Positions 26,777 to 35,812 of a stretch of 64,000 nt of DNA are shown piece after piece. The notes beneath the pieces are model-generated. The model made no database searches, was not told where the DNA came from, and was given only the letters and a program-made list of their open reading frames with translations. How positions within the stretch are numbered: the stretch's first letter is position 1; each line of letters begins with the position of its first letter. The DNA lies in assembly GCA_015698285.1 (NCBI GenBank), contig CP048685.1:2170001-2234000 (forward strand), in the 5' to 3' direction. Both the position numbers and the translations under genes were made by a program. The stretch is from Candidatus Nitronauta litoralis. GTDB taxonomy: Bacteria > Nitrospinota > Nitrospinia > Nitrospinales > Nitrospinaceae.

Positions 26777-28033
26777 ATGCCGGTATTTATCAAATTTAAA
26801 GGTTGGTCGGGAAAAGATGTCGCCAGGTCTACACAGCAATTATCGAAAGTCTTCAAGCTAAAAACAAAACAGTCAGAAACGGTGATGGAATTGCTGGCGA
26901 CAGGGAGGACCTGGAAATATGGGGTTCCCGTTGATGATGGTAAAGCTGGACAGGCCAAAACTTTTTTCCAAAAGTTGGGATTTGAAATTGAGTTGCTCCC
27001 TGCCTTGAAACCAGAGCCTGCAGTCGCTACAGTTCAAGCTGCTAACGTTGCGGTTTCTCCTGCCTCTCCTCCGTCCAATACCATCAGTGAAAAAGATTTC
27101 GAAGTTCCAGGAGTCAATTGGGTGCTTGAGGATGCCCCCGAGTTGATAGAGAAAAATGATGACAGGCGTTTACTCGATATAAAAAGGACACCTGTGTTGT
27201 TGGTGATTTTTCTCGGTGTGATCACTCTGGGGCTCTATAACGTATTCTGGTTTTTAAGTCGCCTCCCGTCAATAAACAATCTGGATTCGAAAAACAAACT
27301 GTCTCCGGGTTTGTTGCAGGCTTTGTTTGTGTTGACAGGGTCCCTGGTTGTTTTTGATGTTCTTGAGTTGGCTTTTGACATTAAATTTGGAATCGATTTG
27401 ATCCAGATATTTGTGGCTCTAACGGTTTACATTCTTTTTGTTTTTCAGGCGTTCAAGGTGCGACGGATTTTACTGGATCATTTTGATGCGAACTTATCCG
27501 GATTGAAATTGATTTCCGGTGCACTGACTTTATTTTTGGGCAACATTTATCTTCAATATAAAATTAATGGAATTCATGACTGGTACGCCCGGGAAGAAGA
27601 GGGTGAACTCAAGATGCGGGGGGATGGTCCCGCATGGACCTGGTTTGTTATATTTTTTATTGTCATGCCCATTGCCGTGATGGTGTATTTCGCCCTGGCT
27701 TTTTTCGAGGATTTCGATACAGGAGATGAAGTGACCGGGGGGTTGATGGCCGGCTTTCAACTGGGTAGTTATTACGCCGCTTGTGACAGTTTTTGGCAGG
27801 AAAAAGGGGATGAACAGATTTGCACCCCGGATGTGGCCGCAGACAGTGATCTGCCTTACGTGGAAAACCCGAAGATCATCATTACCGGATCCGGGACGCG
27901 GGCAACTTTTTATGCCGAAGCGGTGTACGAAGGAAGCGACTCGATATACAGCATTAATGGAGAGGGCGAGGTGACGCTTAAAGAAGGGGATGAATCGTTC
28001 ATTATTAATTTTGACGAAAAATCGAGTCCTTGA
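26777..28033 (+). CDS. Multidomain membrane protein with bL12-CTD-like N-terminus and DUF4234-like core
   Basis: The ATG at 26777 with AGGTGGG upstream is preferred over a TTG at 26759, giving 418 residues. Residues 1-75 look like a small bL12 C-terminal-like domain (TVMELLATGRTWKYGVPVDDGKAGQAKTFF), found at the front of various membrane proteins. After a linker come four or more hydrophobic segments arranged like DUF4234 proteins: RTPVLLVIFLGVITLGLYNVFWFL at one end and FLGNIYLQYKINGIHDWY at the other. A further helix (TWFVIFFIVMPIAVMVYFAL) leads to an exported C-terminal domain of about 100 residues with two cysteines (ACDSFW, QICTPD), somewhat pilin-like in ending. The function is unknown. 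It lies 57 bases after the RND pump and may be co-transcribed. Confidence 0.75.
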   Translation: MPVFIKFKGWSGKDVARSTQQLSKVFKLKTKQSETVMELLATGRTWKYGVPVDDGKAGQAKTFFQKLGFEIELLPALKPEPAVATVQAANVAVSPASPPSNTISEKDFEVPGVNWVLEDAPELIEKNDDRRLLDIKRTPVLLVIFLGVITLGLYNVFWFLSRLPSINNLDSKNKLSPGLLQALFVLTGSLVVFDVLELAFDIKFGIDLIQIFVALTVYILFVFQAFKVRRILLDHFDANLSGLKLISGALTLFLGNIYLQYKINGIHDWYAREEEGELKMRGDGPAWTWFVIFFIVMPIAVMVYFALAFFEDFDTGDEVTGGLMAGFQLGSYYAACDSFWQEKGDEQICTPDVAADSDLPYVENPKIIITGSGTRATFYAEAVYEGSDSIYSINGEGEVTLKEGDESFIINFDEKSSP

Positions 28034-28062
28034 TGAACTTGAATTTTCTGAGATGAAGAGTC

Positions 28063-28743
28063 CTAATGAGGTTCCCATTCTGAAGCGGGGGCTTCGAAAA
28101 TAAGCTCCTTATTATTCTGTGGATGTGTCAGGATCAGTTTGCTGGCGCAGAGTGCGATTTTATAGTCTCCCAGCCGGGTTTGGGCGCGGTATTTTAAATC
28201 ACCGACAATAGGGTGCCCGATGAATGACAGTTGAGCCCGAATCTGGTGAAACCTCCCCGTTTGCAAGGCCACCTCAAGCAAAGCAAATTGCTTTTGTTTT
28301 TTGATCACCCGGTACTCCAGGATTGCGCGTTTGGCATCTGGTGCGGCCCTGGGAAAAACCGTGGCCTTCATGGATTTTCCCTTACGGATGAAATGGGTGA
28401 GGCGGTCCTCTTCCTTATCAGGAATTCCTTCCACCAGACAACGATAGAACTTCTTGATGCTGCGCCGGCGAATCTGATCTGACAAGTCGGATGCGGCCTT
28501 GCGGGTTTTAGCAAAAACCATCACCCCTTCAACATTGCGGTCGAGGCGATGCACCAGCCCGACAAAAATATCGTCCTGTTTCCCTTTTTGTTTCGCTTTA
28601 AGGTAATCCCGAATGGCCCCGGTTATTGCAGGGGCGCCAGAGCTGTCTCCCTGGGCGAGCCACCCTGCAGGTTTTATTACGGCAATGAGGTGTGCATCTT
28701 CGAACAGAATAAAGAAGGGAGGCGGGTTTTTCTTTTCGCTCAA
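28063..28743 (-). CDS. RNA pseudouridine synthase, RluA family
   Basis: The enzyme isomerises uridine to pseudouridine in rRNA or tRNA. The catalytic Asp68 sits in LVHRLDRNVEGVMVFAKT, the RluA-family active-site motif (usually HRLDR-D-T-S-G, here with NVEG). LEVALQTGRFHQIRAQLSFIGHPIVGDLKY is the second hallmark. No S4 RNA-binding domain precedes it, and at 226 residues it is a short form like RluA or TruC. Start (ATG at 28743) and stop are clear; the start overlaps the DUF502 gene stop by four bases, so the two are coupled. The target base cannot be predicted from the sequence alone. Confidence 0.88.
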   Translation of the reverse strand: MSEKKNPPPFFILFEDAHLIAVIKPAGWLAQGDSSGAPAITGAIRDYLKAKQKGKQDDIFVGLVHRLDRNVEGVMVFAKTRKAASDLSDQIRRRSIKKFYRCLVEGIPDKEEDRLTHFIRKGKSMKATVFPRAAPDAKRAILEYRVIKKQKQFALLEVALQTGRFHQIRAQLSFIGHPIVGDLKYRAQTRLGDYKIALCASKLILTHPQNNKELIFEAPASEWEPH

Positions 28744-29444
28744 GACTTCACATCCTGTTGGGGGATCATATTGGGGTCGATTTCAACCGTCTGCCCTTCT
28801 TTTAGGGCACTATTCTTAACGAAAGGTGGGGTAACGATGCCGCAGGAGATCACCATTTTGATCCCCTCTTCAACTGTCATGGAAAGCGAAGTCGTGTCAG
28901 CCTTGGGAACAAAAATAAGAAAGCCCGATGTGGGGTTGGGAGTCGTCGGGATGAAAACATTGACCACTTCCTCCTCGGTGATTGCCTGAACCTCGCCGCG
29001 CGTCTGGCTGGTGATAAACCCCATCGACCAGATGCCTTTGCGGGGGAACTCGACCACTACCACCTCATTGAACGCACCGGTGTCGGTTGTGGCGATGGTG
29101 GTGACCACCTGTTTTGCGCCAGTGTAAACATTGCGAACGACGGGGATGCGTTCCAGGATTTTTTCTCCAAGTTGCAACAGTTTCGCGCCCATCACGTTGG
29201 TCGTGATCACCCCGATGAGAAAAATGACGACCAGTGTCATGAAAACGCCCAGCCCGGGAATGCGGTACCCTTCCTGGATAGGAGCGCCCGCCATGATGAG
29301 CAGTTTGGTGAAAGTGGGAGAGAGTGAATCGTCAAGAAGACGGAATAAAAAATTCAGGATAAAGATAGTGAACGCAATGGGCAACGTGATGAGGAGCCCG
29401 GTGATGAAATAATTGCGCAACCGGTTTTTCAGTTTTTTAAACAC
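28740..29444 (-). CDS. DUF502 family membrane protein
   Basis: A 234-residue inner-membrane protein with two N-terminal helices (NYFITGLLITLPIAFTIFIL, about 11-30, and GVFMTLVVIFLIGVITTNVMG) and a soluble domain with the DUF502 pattern: ILERIPVVRNVYTGAKQVV, EVVVVEFPRKGIWSMGFITS, VNVFIPTTPNPTSGFLIFVP and the acidic MTVEEGIKMVISCGI. The function of the family is not established; plant relatives (LCV/COV) act in vascular patterning, bacterial ones are unknown. It is first in a two-gene unit with the pseudouridine synthase. The following 264 bases up to tRNA-Ala hold its promoter and no other gene. Confidence 0.88.
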   Translation of the reverse strand: MFKKLKNRLRNYFITGLLITLPIAFTIFILNFLFRLLDDSLSPTFTKLLIMAGAPIQEGYRIPGLGVFMTLVVIFLIGVITTNVMGAKLLQLGEKILERIPVVRNVYTGAKQVVTTIATTDTGAFNEVVVVEFPRKGIWSMGFITSQTRGEVQAITEEEVVNVFIPTTPNPTSGFLIFVPKADTTSLSMTVEEGIKMVISCGIVTPPFVKNSALKEGQTVEIDPNMIPQQDVKS

Positions 29445-29708
29445 GTGAGGGTCCCCGCGACAAGGGGTTTATTTTCCAATCAGCTTCAATTCCAAAAAAA
29501 TCAAAACACCCGCTCATTGTATAGAAGGAAGGGGGCAGGAACAAGGCAGGAGGTATTTTAATGCCCGGTATTGGGGGTTGCGCAGAATCGAGAATTTCGT
29601 TAGTATTCAATCAGTTTCAATAAAAACCTGCAGATAGTTTTCCCGGTAAGGCTGGAGAGTTTGAATTTTGATCTCAAGGCCTTCCTTTGGAAAACCTTCA
29701 GACAGGCT

Positions 29709-29781
<73 letters not shown>

Positions 29782-29791
29782 TTTTGATTTC

Positions 29792-29826
29792 AAAGGGGTT
29801 AGCTCTTACGAGCTAATCCCTTTTTT
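29792..29826 (+). terminator. Rho-independent terminator of tRNA-Ala
   Basis: GGGGTTAGCTC (29795-29805) pairs with GAGCTAATCCC (29810-29820) around the loop TTAC, followed by six T. Upstream A residues extend the stem. It lies 10 bases after the tRNA. Confidence 0.93.
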
Positions 29827-29969
29827 GTTAAATTGTTTGGCAATTGTGTGATTGAGGGTTTACTCGAAATGGGAGCAGGTAAAAATATCGGGAAGTGACA
29901 ATTATAAAACGGGTACCTCTATCAAGAGGCAGGTCCGTTTTTGCAATATGGACATTCATGCTGGAGGAG

Positions 29970-30887
29970 TCAGCTTTTCTCCTGGTATTTAAACCATTCC
30001 CTGTTTTTCAGGAACTCTTTCCATTCTTTTGATTTTTTGTATTTCTTGCCATGTTTCTTTTTAAATGGTTTTCGGTCCTTATTCCAAACCTTGTTGTAGG
30101 GTCTTGTTGATTTTTTCAGATACAGTTTCGGCCCTTTTTTCTTTTGTTTGATTTTCCAGTCTTCAATGATCAAGGGAGTTTCTTCGGTTTTGCCCTTCTC
30201 TTTTTTTCGATCTTTTAAATTTTCAAGTTTCTGGTCTATGTTGTCTTCAGTCCAATAGTCTTTAATCTTATGGACATTCTTTACCCGTTCATCAAAATTG
30301 AATTCATATTTAGGATCCACAGAAGGTTTAAATGGTGATTTGGGGTGCAGGTGACAGCGTTTGCAAACATTCTTGTAATCCCAGCGTTGACCATGCTTTT
30401 CAGTATCCGCTTTTGCAAAATCCCCCCGTGTATTTTTCATCACTTTGCGAATTTCCGAGCCACCAGCAACGGTGTGACACATTTCGCACCCTACCTGTTC
30501 CTTGTTGGGCTCACTGGGGTCGATGAAACTTGCTTTTTTTGAAGAGGCCGGACGGAACCCGCCGCGTTGACGGTATCCTGTCGTGTGGCACCGAAGGCAA
30601 TTAGGATCATTGGTGTAGTCCTTATCAGCGTCCAGCCCGGCTTTTTTCTTGGCTTCGGTACGTTTCCCTGGCTTTAAAAGGTCGAAGGATTTCCCATGAC
30701 CTGTATTTTTCCAGGCTTGATAATACGCATCATGACAACTTCCGTCGCATTTGAGAGAGCCTACGTATTTTGTTTTGTAATTATCGGGATTCTTTTTGCG
30801 GGCCTCCGACGCTGAGGAGAAGGCAATACAAACGAAGGCGGATAGAATAATCAGGATAGGCCGGTTTCTCAAAATTCTTTGAAACAT
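29970..30887 (-). CDS. Secreted tetrahaem cytochrome c (c-554-like), one CX3CH site
   Basis: The N-terminus has a signal peptide (about 1-29, hydrophobic core PILIILSAFVCIAF, cleavage near SASEA). Four haem-binding sites follow: CDGSCH (47-52, three residues between the cysteines), CLRCH (97-101), CEMCH (134-138) and CKRCH (175-179). The spacing and the YVGS...AYYQAWKNTGHG opening resemble the cytochrome c-554/multihaem 'cytochrome c family' proteins, whose first site normally reads C-x-x-C-H-E. The last 100 or so residues hold no haem sites and are extremely rich in Lys and aromatic residues, perhaps for docking to an anionic partner or surface. Periplasmic or extracellular electron transfer is likely; partner unknown. 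It is monocistronic, with an AT-rich upstream region. Confidence 0.85.
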   Translation of the reverse strand: MFQRILRNRPILIILSAFVCIAFSSASEARKKNPDNYKTKYVGSLKCDGSCHDAYYQAWKNTGHGKSFDLLKPGKRTEAKKKAGLDADKDYTNDPNCLRCHTTGYRQRGGFRPASSKKASFIDPSEPNKEQVGCEMCHTVAGGSEIRKVMKNTRGDFAKADTEKHGQRWDYKNVCKRCHLHPKSPFKPSVDPKYEFNFDERVKNVHKIKDYWTEDNIDQKLENLKDRKKEKGKTEETPLIIEDWKIKQKKKGPKLYLKKSTRPYNKVWNKDRKPFKKKHGKKYKKSKEWKEFLKNREWFKYQEKS

Positions 30888-31232
30888 TGAAATTCCTTTT
30901 CTAAATGAACGGAAGGGAAGTTTTCATTCAAATAAATAAAACTTCAGCTTTCTTTGTTCTTTTCCTCAATCATTAAATTCACAGGTTTCCTTGATTCCAA
31001 TTCTGATTCCAGCTTTGAATTCGTAAGTACCTGCCTCTATAGTCGCCACCGTTTATTTTTGAAATAATTTAATTCATACAAGATCATCAATTCTTTTTGT
31101 GGAGCCAGTTGATTGAGTACGTTCGCACTATATTAAAAAACATATATAATTAAAATTTAATATTTATTTAACTAAAGATAAAAATAAATTTATCTATAAG
31201 CGCGGAGGGGCCTCATTGCCGCAAGAACAATG
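30888..31232. other. AT-rich intergenic stretch
   Basis: The 345 bases between the LysR gene end and the cytochrome start (both minus strand) contain no credible reading frame. The centre (about 31120-31200) is almost only A and T, as expected for promoter or spacer DNA. The cytochrome promoter probably lies near 30900-31080. No clear terminator or repeat was found. Confidence 0.5.
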
Positions 31233-32117
31233 TCAGGGTTTGGATATAAATTTATTAATTGTTTTCTTTACGACGTTTATTTTGGTTGAATCTGAGCGTG
31301 CGAGGGCCCACATATCCGATTTTACATTCTTCAATTCCCCCAGCTTGCAAAGGAGACCCTGACTGATGGCTTCGTTTACCGTATTTTCAGGAAGAACGGC
31401 AACCCCATTTCCACGGATAGCTCCCAGTCGCAGGAGGGTGACGTCATCGGCCTCTCCAATCACCTTGGGGCGAATATTCTGCTCATTGAGGAAGTGATCG
31501 ATTTCTCGGCGAATCTGACTGTGGCCTGTCAATTGAATCATGGGTAAATTGTCGAGTGATTTGGGGAACCCTTTTCGGGCATACGCATAGCTCTCATTTC
31601 CTACAGCGATGATTTTTCGAGGCCGCAATCGATAACTGAAGATTCCCTTCTTTTTATGGACCTCACGATCACTTAAAACAATTTCCAGAGTCCGGTTTTC
31701 AAGCTGATACAGTAATTCGCTTAAATTATTTTCGACAACACTTACCAGAACAGACTTGTCTTTCCATAGCGGTACGACAAAATCGTGTATATGAGTGGAG
31801 GACAGGGAAGGCAGAACACCAATTCGGATCAATGTTTGTTTTCTAGGCTTGATCTGGTTGACCGCAAATTCCATCTCCTCTGCAAGTCCAAATATATTGT
31901 TACAGTATTCCAGTGCTATTTTGCCTACATCATTCAATATTAGTTTTCGGACTTTTCTGTCGAACAGTTTTTTCCCAAAGTAATCTTCCAGGTTTTTCAA
32001 TTGGCCGCTCAATCCGGGTTGAGTGAGGTTCAATTTCTGACTTGCCTTTTTTATAGACCCCTCCTGGGCAATCGTCCAGAAGTAATAAAGATGATTGAAA
32101 TTAGGCAGACGCTTCAT
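31233..32117 (-). CDS. LysR-family regulator (NhaR-like), divergent from NAGGN operon
   Basis: The N-terminal winged helix-turn-helix (about 1-65) reads HLYYFWTIAQEGSIKKASQK then LNLTQPGLSGQLKNLEDYFG, closely like NhaR, the LysR-type activator of the Na+/H+ antiporter gene nhaA. The effector domain fills residues 90-290. The 294-residue length is normal. AAGGAGAG precedes the ATG at 32117. It is transcribed away from the three-gene NAGGN osmolyte operon across a 152-base gap, the usual arrangement for a LysR regulator and its target. Salt- or osmolarity-dependent control of NAGGN synthesis is therefore a reasonable inference, but no operator was identified. Confidence 0.88.
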   Translation of the reverse strand: MKRLPNFNHLYYFWTIAQEGSIKKASQKLNLTQPGLSGQLKNLEDYFGKKLFDRKVRKLILNDVGKIALEYCNNIFGLAEEMEFAVNQIKPRKQTLIRIGVLPSLSSTHIHDFVVPLWKDKSVLVSVVENNLSELLYQLENRTLEIVLSDREVHKKKGIFSYRLRPRKIIAVGNESYAYARKGFPKSLDNLPMIQLTGHSQIRREIDHFLNEQNIRPKVIGEADDVTLLRLGAIRGNGVAVLPENTVNEAISQGLLCKLGELKNVKSDMWALARSDSTKINVVKKTINKFISKP

Positions 32118-32269
32118 TCTTCTCTCCTTATAGATAAGAAAAACATTAATCCAATGTAATGATATTTCAATTTTACTTTATTTGTCCTGGGTGCGACACT
32201 CTTTAATCTGAGTTTTGGAAATGGAAGCTGTGGTCTACTTTTTAAATTTTCAAGCGAGCAGGAATTTAT

Positions 32270-34045
32270 ATGTGCGGAATTTGTGGAGAAATCAGGTTCG
32301 ATGGTCAACCTGCAAACGTGAACCGTGTGGCCCGGATGGTGGAGAAACTGGCTCCACGAGGCCCGGATGCTTCCGGTCAATTTTCCCAGAACAATGTGGC
32401 CCTGGGGCACCGTCGCCTGAAAGTCATCGACTTGAGCGATGCCTCGCAGCAACCCATGGTGGACCCCCATTTGGGGCTGGCCCTGGTGTTTAATGGAATT
32501 ATTTACAATTACGCCGAACTACGCGAGGAGTTGGAAACTATCGGATATAGGTTTTTCAGCCGGGGCGACAGCGAGGTCATTATCAAGGCCTATCATGCCT
32601 GGGGTGAACGTTTTGCAGAACGGCTGCAAGGTATGTTTGCCATCGCATTATGGGAGCGCAAATCTGGTCGAATGATTTTGGCCCGGGATCGTTTGGGAAT
32701 CAAACCACTCTATCTGAATTCCGGAAAAAATCTCCTGCGTTTTGCTTCCAGTCTTCCCGCCTTACTGGAAGGGGGGGGAGTTGATACAGCCATCGACCCC
32801 ATTGCACTTCACCATTACATGACCCTTCACGCTGTGGTCCCGGCCCCTTTTACGTTATTGAAAGGTGTCAGAAAGCTTCCTCCTGCATCCATCCTGGTGA
32901 TTGAGCCCGATGGCAAGGAAAGACTTACTAATTACTGGAGCCTTGAATTCGGTATGAGACCGCAGGATGAGGAACTGAGGGTGGAAGACTGGAAAGAGCT
33001 TCTCCTCAATTCTTTGCGCCTGGCTGTGAGAAGGCGGCTTGTTGCCGACGTTCCCGTGGGAGTCCTGTTGTCCGGTGGTCTGGATTCCAGCCTCATTGTT
33101 GGCCTGCTTGCAGAGGCTGGGCAAACCCATCTCAATACATTTTCTATCGGGTTTGAGGATGTAAATAATGAAAAGGGAAATGAATTTTCGTATTCCGACT
33201 TGATTGCCAGGCATTTCAACACGGAACACCATAAAATTTTTATTCAATCCGAATCTGTCCTGAATGAAATGACCGATTGCGTTCAGGCCATGTCCGAACC
33301 TATGGTGAGCCACGATAATATTGGTTTTTATCTGCTTTCAAGGGAAGTCTCCCGGCATATGAAAGTGGTCCAAAGTGGTCAGGGGGCGGATGAAGTATTC
33401 GGAGGTTATTTCTGGTATCAGGAAATGGATTGCAACATGTCCCCAACCAAAGCCTACTCCAGGGCATTTTTTGATCGAACTCATGAGGAATATTGTCAGA
33501 TCGTGCACCCCGATTTGACAGGAGATGATTACAGCACACGGCTGGTTGAGATGTTTTTCCAGCAACCGGATATCAGAAACCCTGTGGATAAAGCCCTTAA
33601 ACTCGACACCCAGGTAATGCTGGTGGATGATCCTGTCAAAAGAGTAGACAACATGACCATGGCCTGGGGACTGGAAGCGCGGGTCCCTTTCCTGGACCAC
33701 GAACTTGTCGAACTGGCCGCACGAATGCCCCCCGATTTAAAGATCAAGGGAGATGGAAAATGGATTCTTAAGGAGGTGGCCAGGGAGATCATTCCTTCCG
33801 CAGTGATTGACCGTCCAAAAGGTTATTTCCCGGTTCCAGGCTTGAAATATATCCGGGGAGAATACCTGAGTTTTATGCGGGAATTGATGGAAAGTCCTCA
33901 GGCCAGGCAACGGGGGATTTTTAATCAGGATTATGTGGCAACGTTGTTAAAAAATCCTGAAGAACATATTACCCCTCTTCAGGGATCCAAGCTCTGGCAG
34001 GTGGCTCTGCTTGAGTTCTGGCTCCAGACCCACAACATCAAGTAA
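32270..34045 (+). CDS. N-acetylglutaminylglutamine amidotransferase (asparagine synthase-like)
   Basis: This AsnB-type protein opens with the N-terminal nucleophile Cys2 (MCGICGEIRF), the glutaminase domain (to about 210), then an AMP-forming synthetase domain with VLLSGGLDSSLIVGLLAEAG (P-loop at about 267) and GQGADEVFGGY. In the NAGGN trio this homologue amidates N-acetylglutaminylglutamine to the osmoprotectant NAGGN; the next two genes are exactly the other two members of that conserved cluster. The ribosome binding site AGCAGGA stands before the ATG at 32270. At 591 residues it is like the known trio amidotransferases. If considered alone it could be called asparagine synthetase B; the context decides. 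Confidence 0.9.
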   Translation: MCGICGEIRFDGQPANVNRVARMVEKLAPRGPDASGQFSQNNVALGHRRLKVIDLSDASQQPMVDPHLGLALVFNGIIYNYAELREELETIGYRFFSRGDSEVIIKAYHAWGERFAERLQGMFAIALWERKSGRMILARDRLGIKPLYLNSGKNLLRFASSLPALLEGGGVDTAIDPIALHHYMTLHAVVPAPFTLLKGVRKLPPASILVIEPDGKERLTNYWSLEFGMRPQDEELRVEDWKELLLNSLRLAVRRRLVADVPVGVLLSGGLDSSLIVGLLAEAGQTHLNTFSIGFEDVNNEKGNEFSYSDLIARHFNTEHHKIFIQSESVLNEMTDCVQAMSEPMVSHDNIGFYLLSREVSRHMKVVQSGQGADEVFGGYFWYQEMDCNMSPTKAYSRAFFDRTHEEYCQIVHPDLTGDDYSTRLVEMFFQQPDIRNPVDKALKLDTQVMLVDDPVKRVDNMTMAWGLEARVPFLDHELVELAARMPPDLKIKGDGKWILKEVAREIIPSAVIDRPKGYFPVPGLKYIRGEYLSFMRELMESPQARQRGIFNQDYVATLLKNPEEHITPLQGSKLWQVALLEFWLQTHNIK

Positions 34046-34074
34046 TTGCAGACCTAATTCACTGGACACATTGA

Positions 34075-35787
34075 ATGCTTTCAATTCCAAATTTGATTGA
34101 GAAGGAGCCTGTTGCAGGAAGTTTTACCGACCCGTTGTCGAAAGATGTGGTCGTCGACTGTGGTTGGGGTCGTTTAATTTTCGCAAACACCTTCGAAAGC
34201 CAAAAGGATATCGCCGAAATTCTTTGCAATGAAGAACCGGGGAAAAGAGACATTGCAATTTACTCAAAAGATCCTCATGTCATCTTATCGATGGCCCCGC
34301 AGGAATTGTTTCTGGATCCTTCTCACCACTACCGCCTTTTAAAGAAGGATTACAAACCCAGCCCCCATATGGCCCGGGGATTCACCATTCGTCCATGCGA
34401 TCCAAAACGTGATGTCGAAAGGATTAACGAAATAAATCTGTCCAGAGATATGGTCCGGATTTCCAGTTCTTATTTTGAAAAGAATCATAATCCGGAACAG
34501 GTCCTTCTTTTTGTTGCCGAAGAAAATTTATCCGGAAAACTTCTAGGAGTCATAACCTGTGTGGATCACAGGAAAATATTTCAAGATCCGCAAAATGGAA
34601 TCAGTCTCTGGTCATTAGCCGTGGACCCTCAGGCATCACAACCTGGTATCGGTGAGATGCTGGTCCGCCACAGTGTCGAGCAGTTTTTAGAACAAGGAGC
34701 GGAATACATTGACCTGTCGGTCTTGCATGATAACGACCAGGCGATTTCCCTTTATGAAAAACTTGGGTTCTTAAGGTTGCCGCAATTTTTCCTGAAACAT
34801 AAAAGCGCTATTAATGAAGTGTTGTTTACCGGACCGATTCCTGAAAACAGGTTAAACCCCTATGCCATGATCATCATCAATGAAGCCCGCCGCAGGGGAA
34901 TCGGGGTGGAAATCCTGGACGACAAAAGTAATTTATTCAGTCTTTCCTTTGGCGGAAGAACCATTCATTGTCGTGAATCATTGACTGAGCTGACCAGTTC
35001 AGTGGCTCTCCAGATTTGTTCAGACAAAGCATTAACTCACAGAATCCTCAAAAGAAACGATCTCAAAGTACCAGGGCAAATCCTGGCATCGAACCCTGCG
35101 GTCAATGCTGAATTCCTAAATCGCTATGGTCGCATAGTGGTAAAACCGTTGCAGGGAGAACAGGGAACCGGAATCACGATTGATCTGACCGATCCCCAGG
35201 AAATGGAACACGCCATCCGAAGGGCACATGAAGTTTGTGAAGATGTCCTCCTTGAGGAATATATTCAGGGCCAGGATTTACGTGTGCTGGTGATTAAAAA
35301 CGAAGTGATTGCTGCCGCAATTCGTCGACCAGCACAAATTGCAGGGAATAGCCGCCACACTATCCGGGAATTGATCGCAAAACAAAGTAGGCGGCGGGAA
35401 AACGCCACTGGTGGAGAAAGCACCATCCCTCAAGATGAAGAGACAAAACGTTGCGTCGAAATTGCGGGTTATAGTTTCGACACCATATTGCAGGCTGGCG
35501 AGTCCCTTTTCGTGAGGAAAACGGCAAACCTGCACACCGGCGGAACCATCCATGATGTTACCAGTAAACTCCATCCTGAACTTATCAGGGTCTGTCTGCA
35601 GGCGGCCAAGGCGATCAATATTCCAGTGGTTGGCTTTGACCTGATGATTAAGGATATTCAAGAGCCCCAATATCATTTCATAGAGGCCAACGAGCGACCC
35701 GGCCTGGCAAACCACGAACCCCACCAGACTGCGGAACGGTTTATGGACCTGTTGTTTCCTCAAACAACCATTCAAAGCAGAGTCTGA
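34075..35787 (+). CDS. ngg: N-acetylglutaminylglutamine synthetase (GNAT + ATP-grasp)
   Basis: This bifunctional protein makes N-acetylglutaminylglutamine from two glutamines and acetyl-CoA. A GNAT acetyltransferase domain covers about 100-265: WSLAVDPQASQPGIGEMLVRH carries the acetyl-CoA loop and AISLYEKLGFLRLPQFFLKH closes the fold. An ATP-grasp ligase follows (about 290-570): RIVVKPLQGEQGTGITIDL, LLEEYIQGQDLRVLVI and NIPVVGFDLMI...FIEANERPGLANHEPH with the metal-binding Glu and Asn. The N-terminal 100 residues are family-specific. It begins 29 bases after the amidotransferase gene and ends 25 bases before the M42 peptidase ATG. Length (570) and order match the NAGGN trio in osmotolerant proteobacteria. 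Confidence 0.9.
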   Translation: MLSIPNLIEKEPVAGSFTDPLSKDVVVDCGWGRLIFANTFESQKDIAEILCNEEPGKRDIAIYSKDPHVILSMAPQELFLDPSHHYRLLKKDYKPSPHMARGFTIRPCDPKRDVERINEINLSRDMVRISSSYFEKNHNPEQVLLFVAEENLSGKLLGVITCVDHRKIFQDPQNGISLWSLAVDPQASQPGIGEMLVRHSVEQFLEQGAEYIDLSVLHDNDQAISLYEKLGFLRLPQFFLKHKSAINEVLFTGPIPENRLNPYAMIIINEARRRGIGVEILDDKSNLFSLSFGGRTIHCRESLTELTSSVALQICSDKALTHRILKRNDLKVPGQILASNPAVNAEFLNRYGRIVVKPLQGEQGTGITIDLTDPQEMEHAIRRAHEVCEDVLLEEYIQGQDLRVLVIKNEVIAAAIRRPAQIAGNSRHTIRELIAKQSRRRENATGGESTIPQDEETKRCVEIAGYSFDTILQAGESLFVRKTANLHTGGTIHDVTSKLHPELIRVCLQAAKAINIPVVGFDLMIKDIQEPQYHFIEANERPGLANHEPHQTAERFMDLLFPQTTIQSRV

Positions 35788-35812
35788 CCCTGAACAGAAA
35801 GTGCTGAAACCC

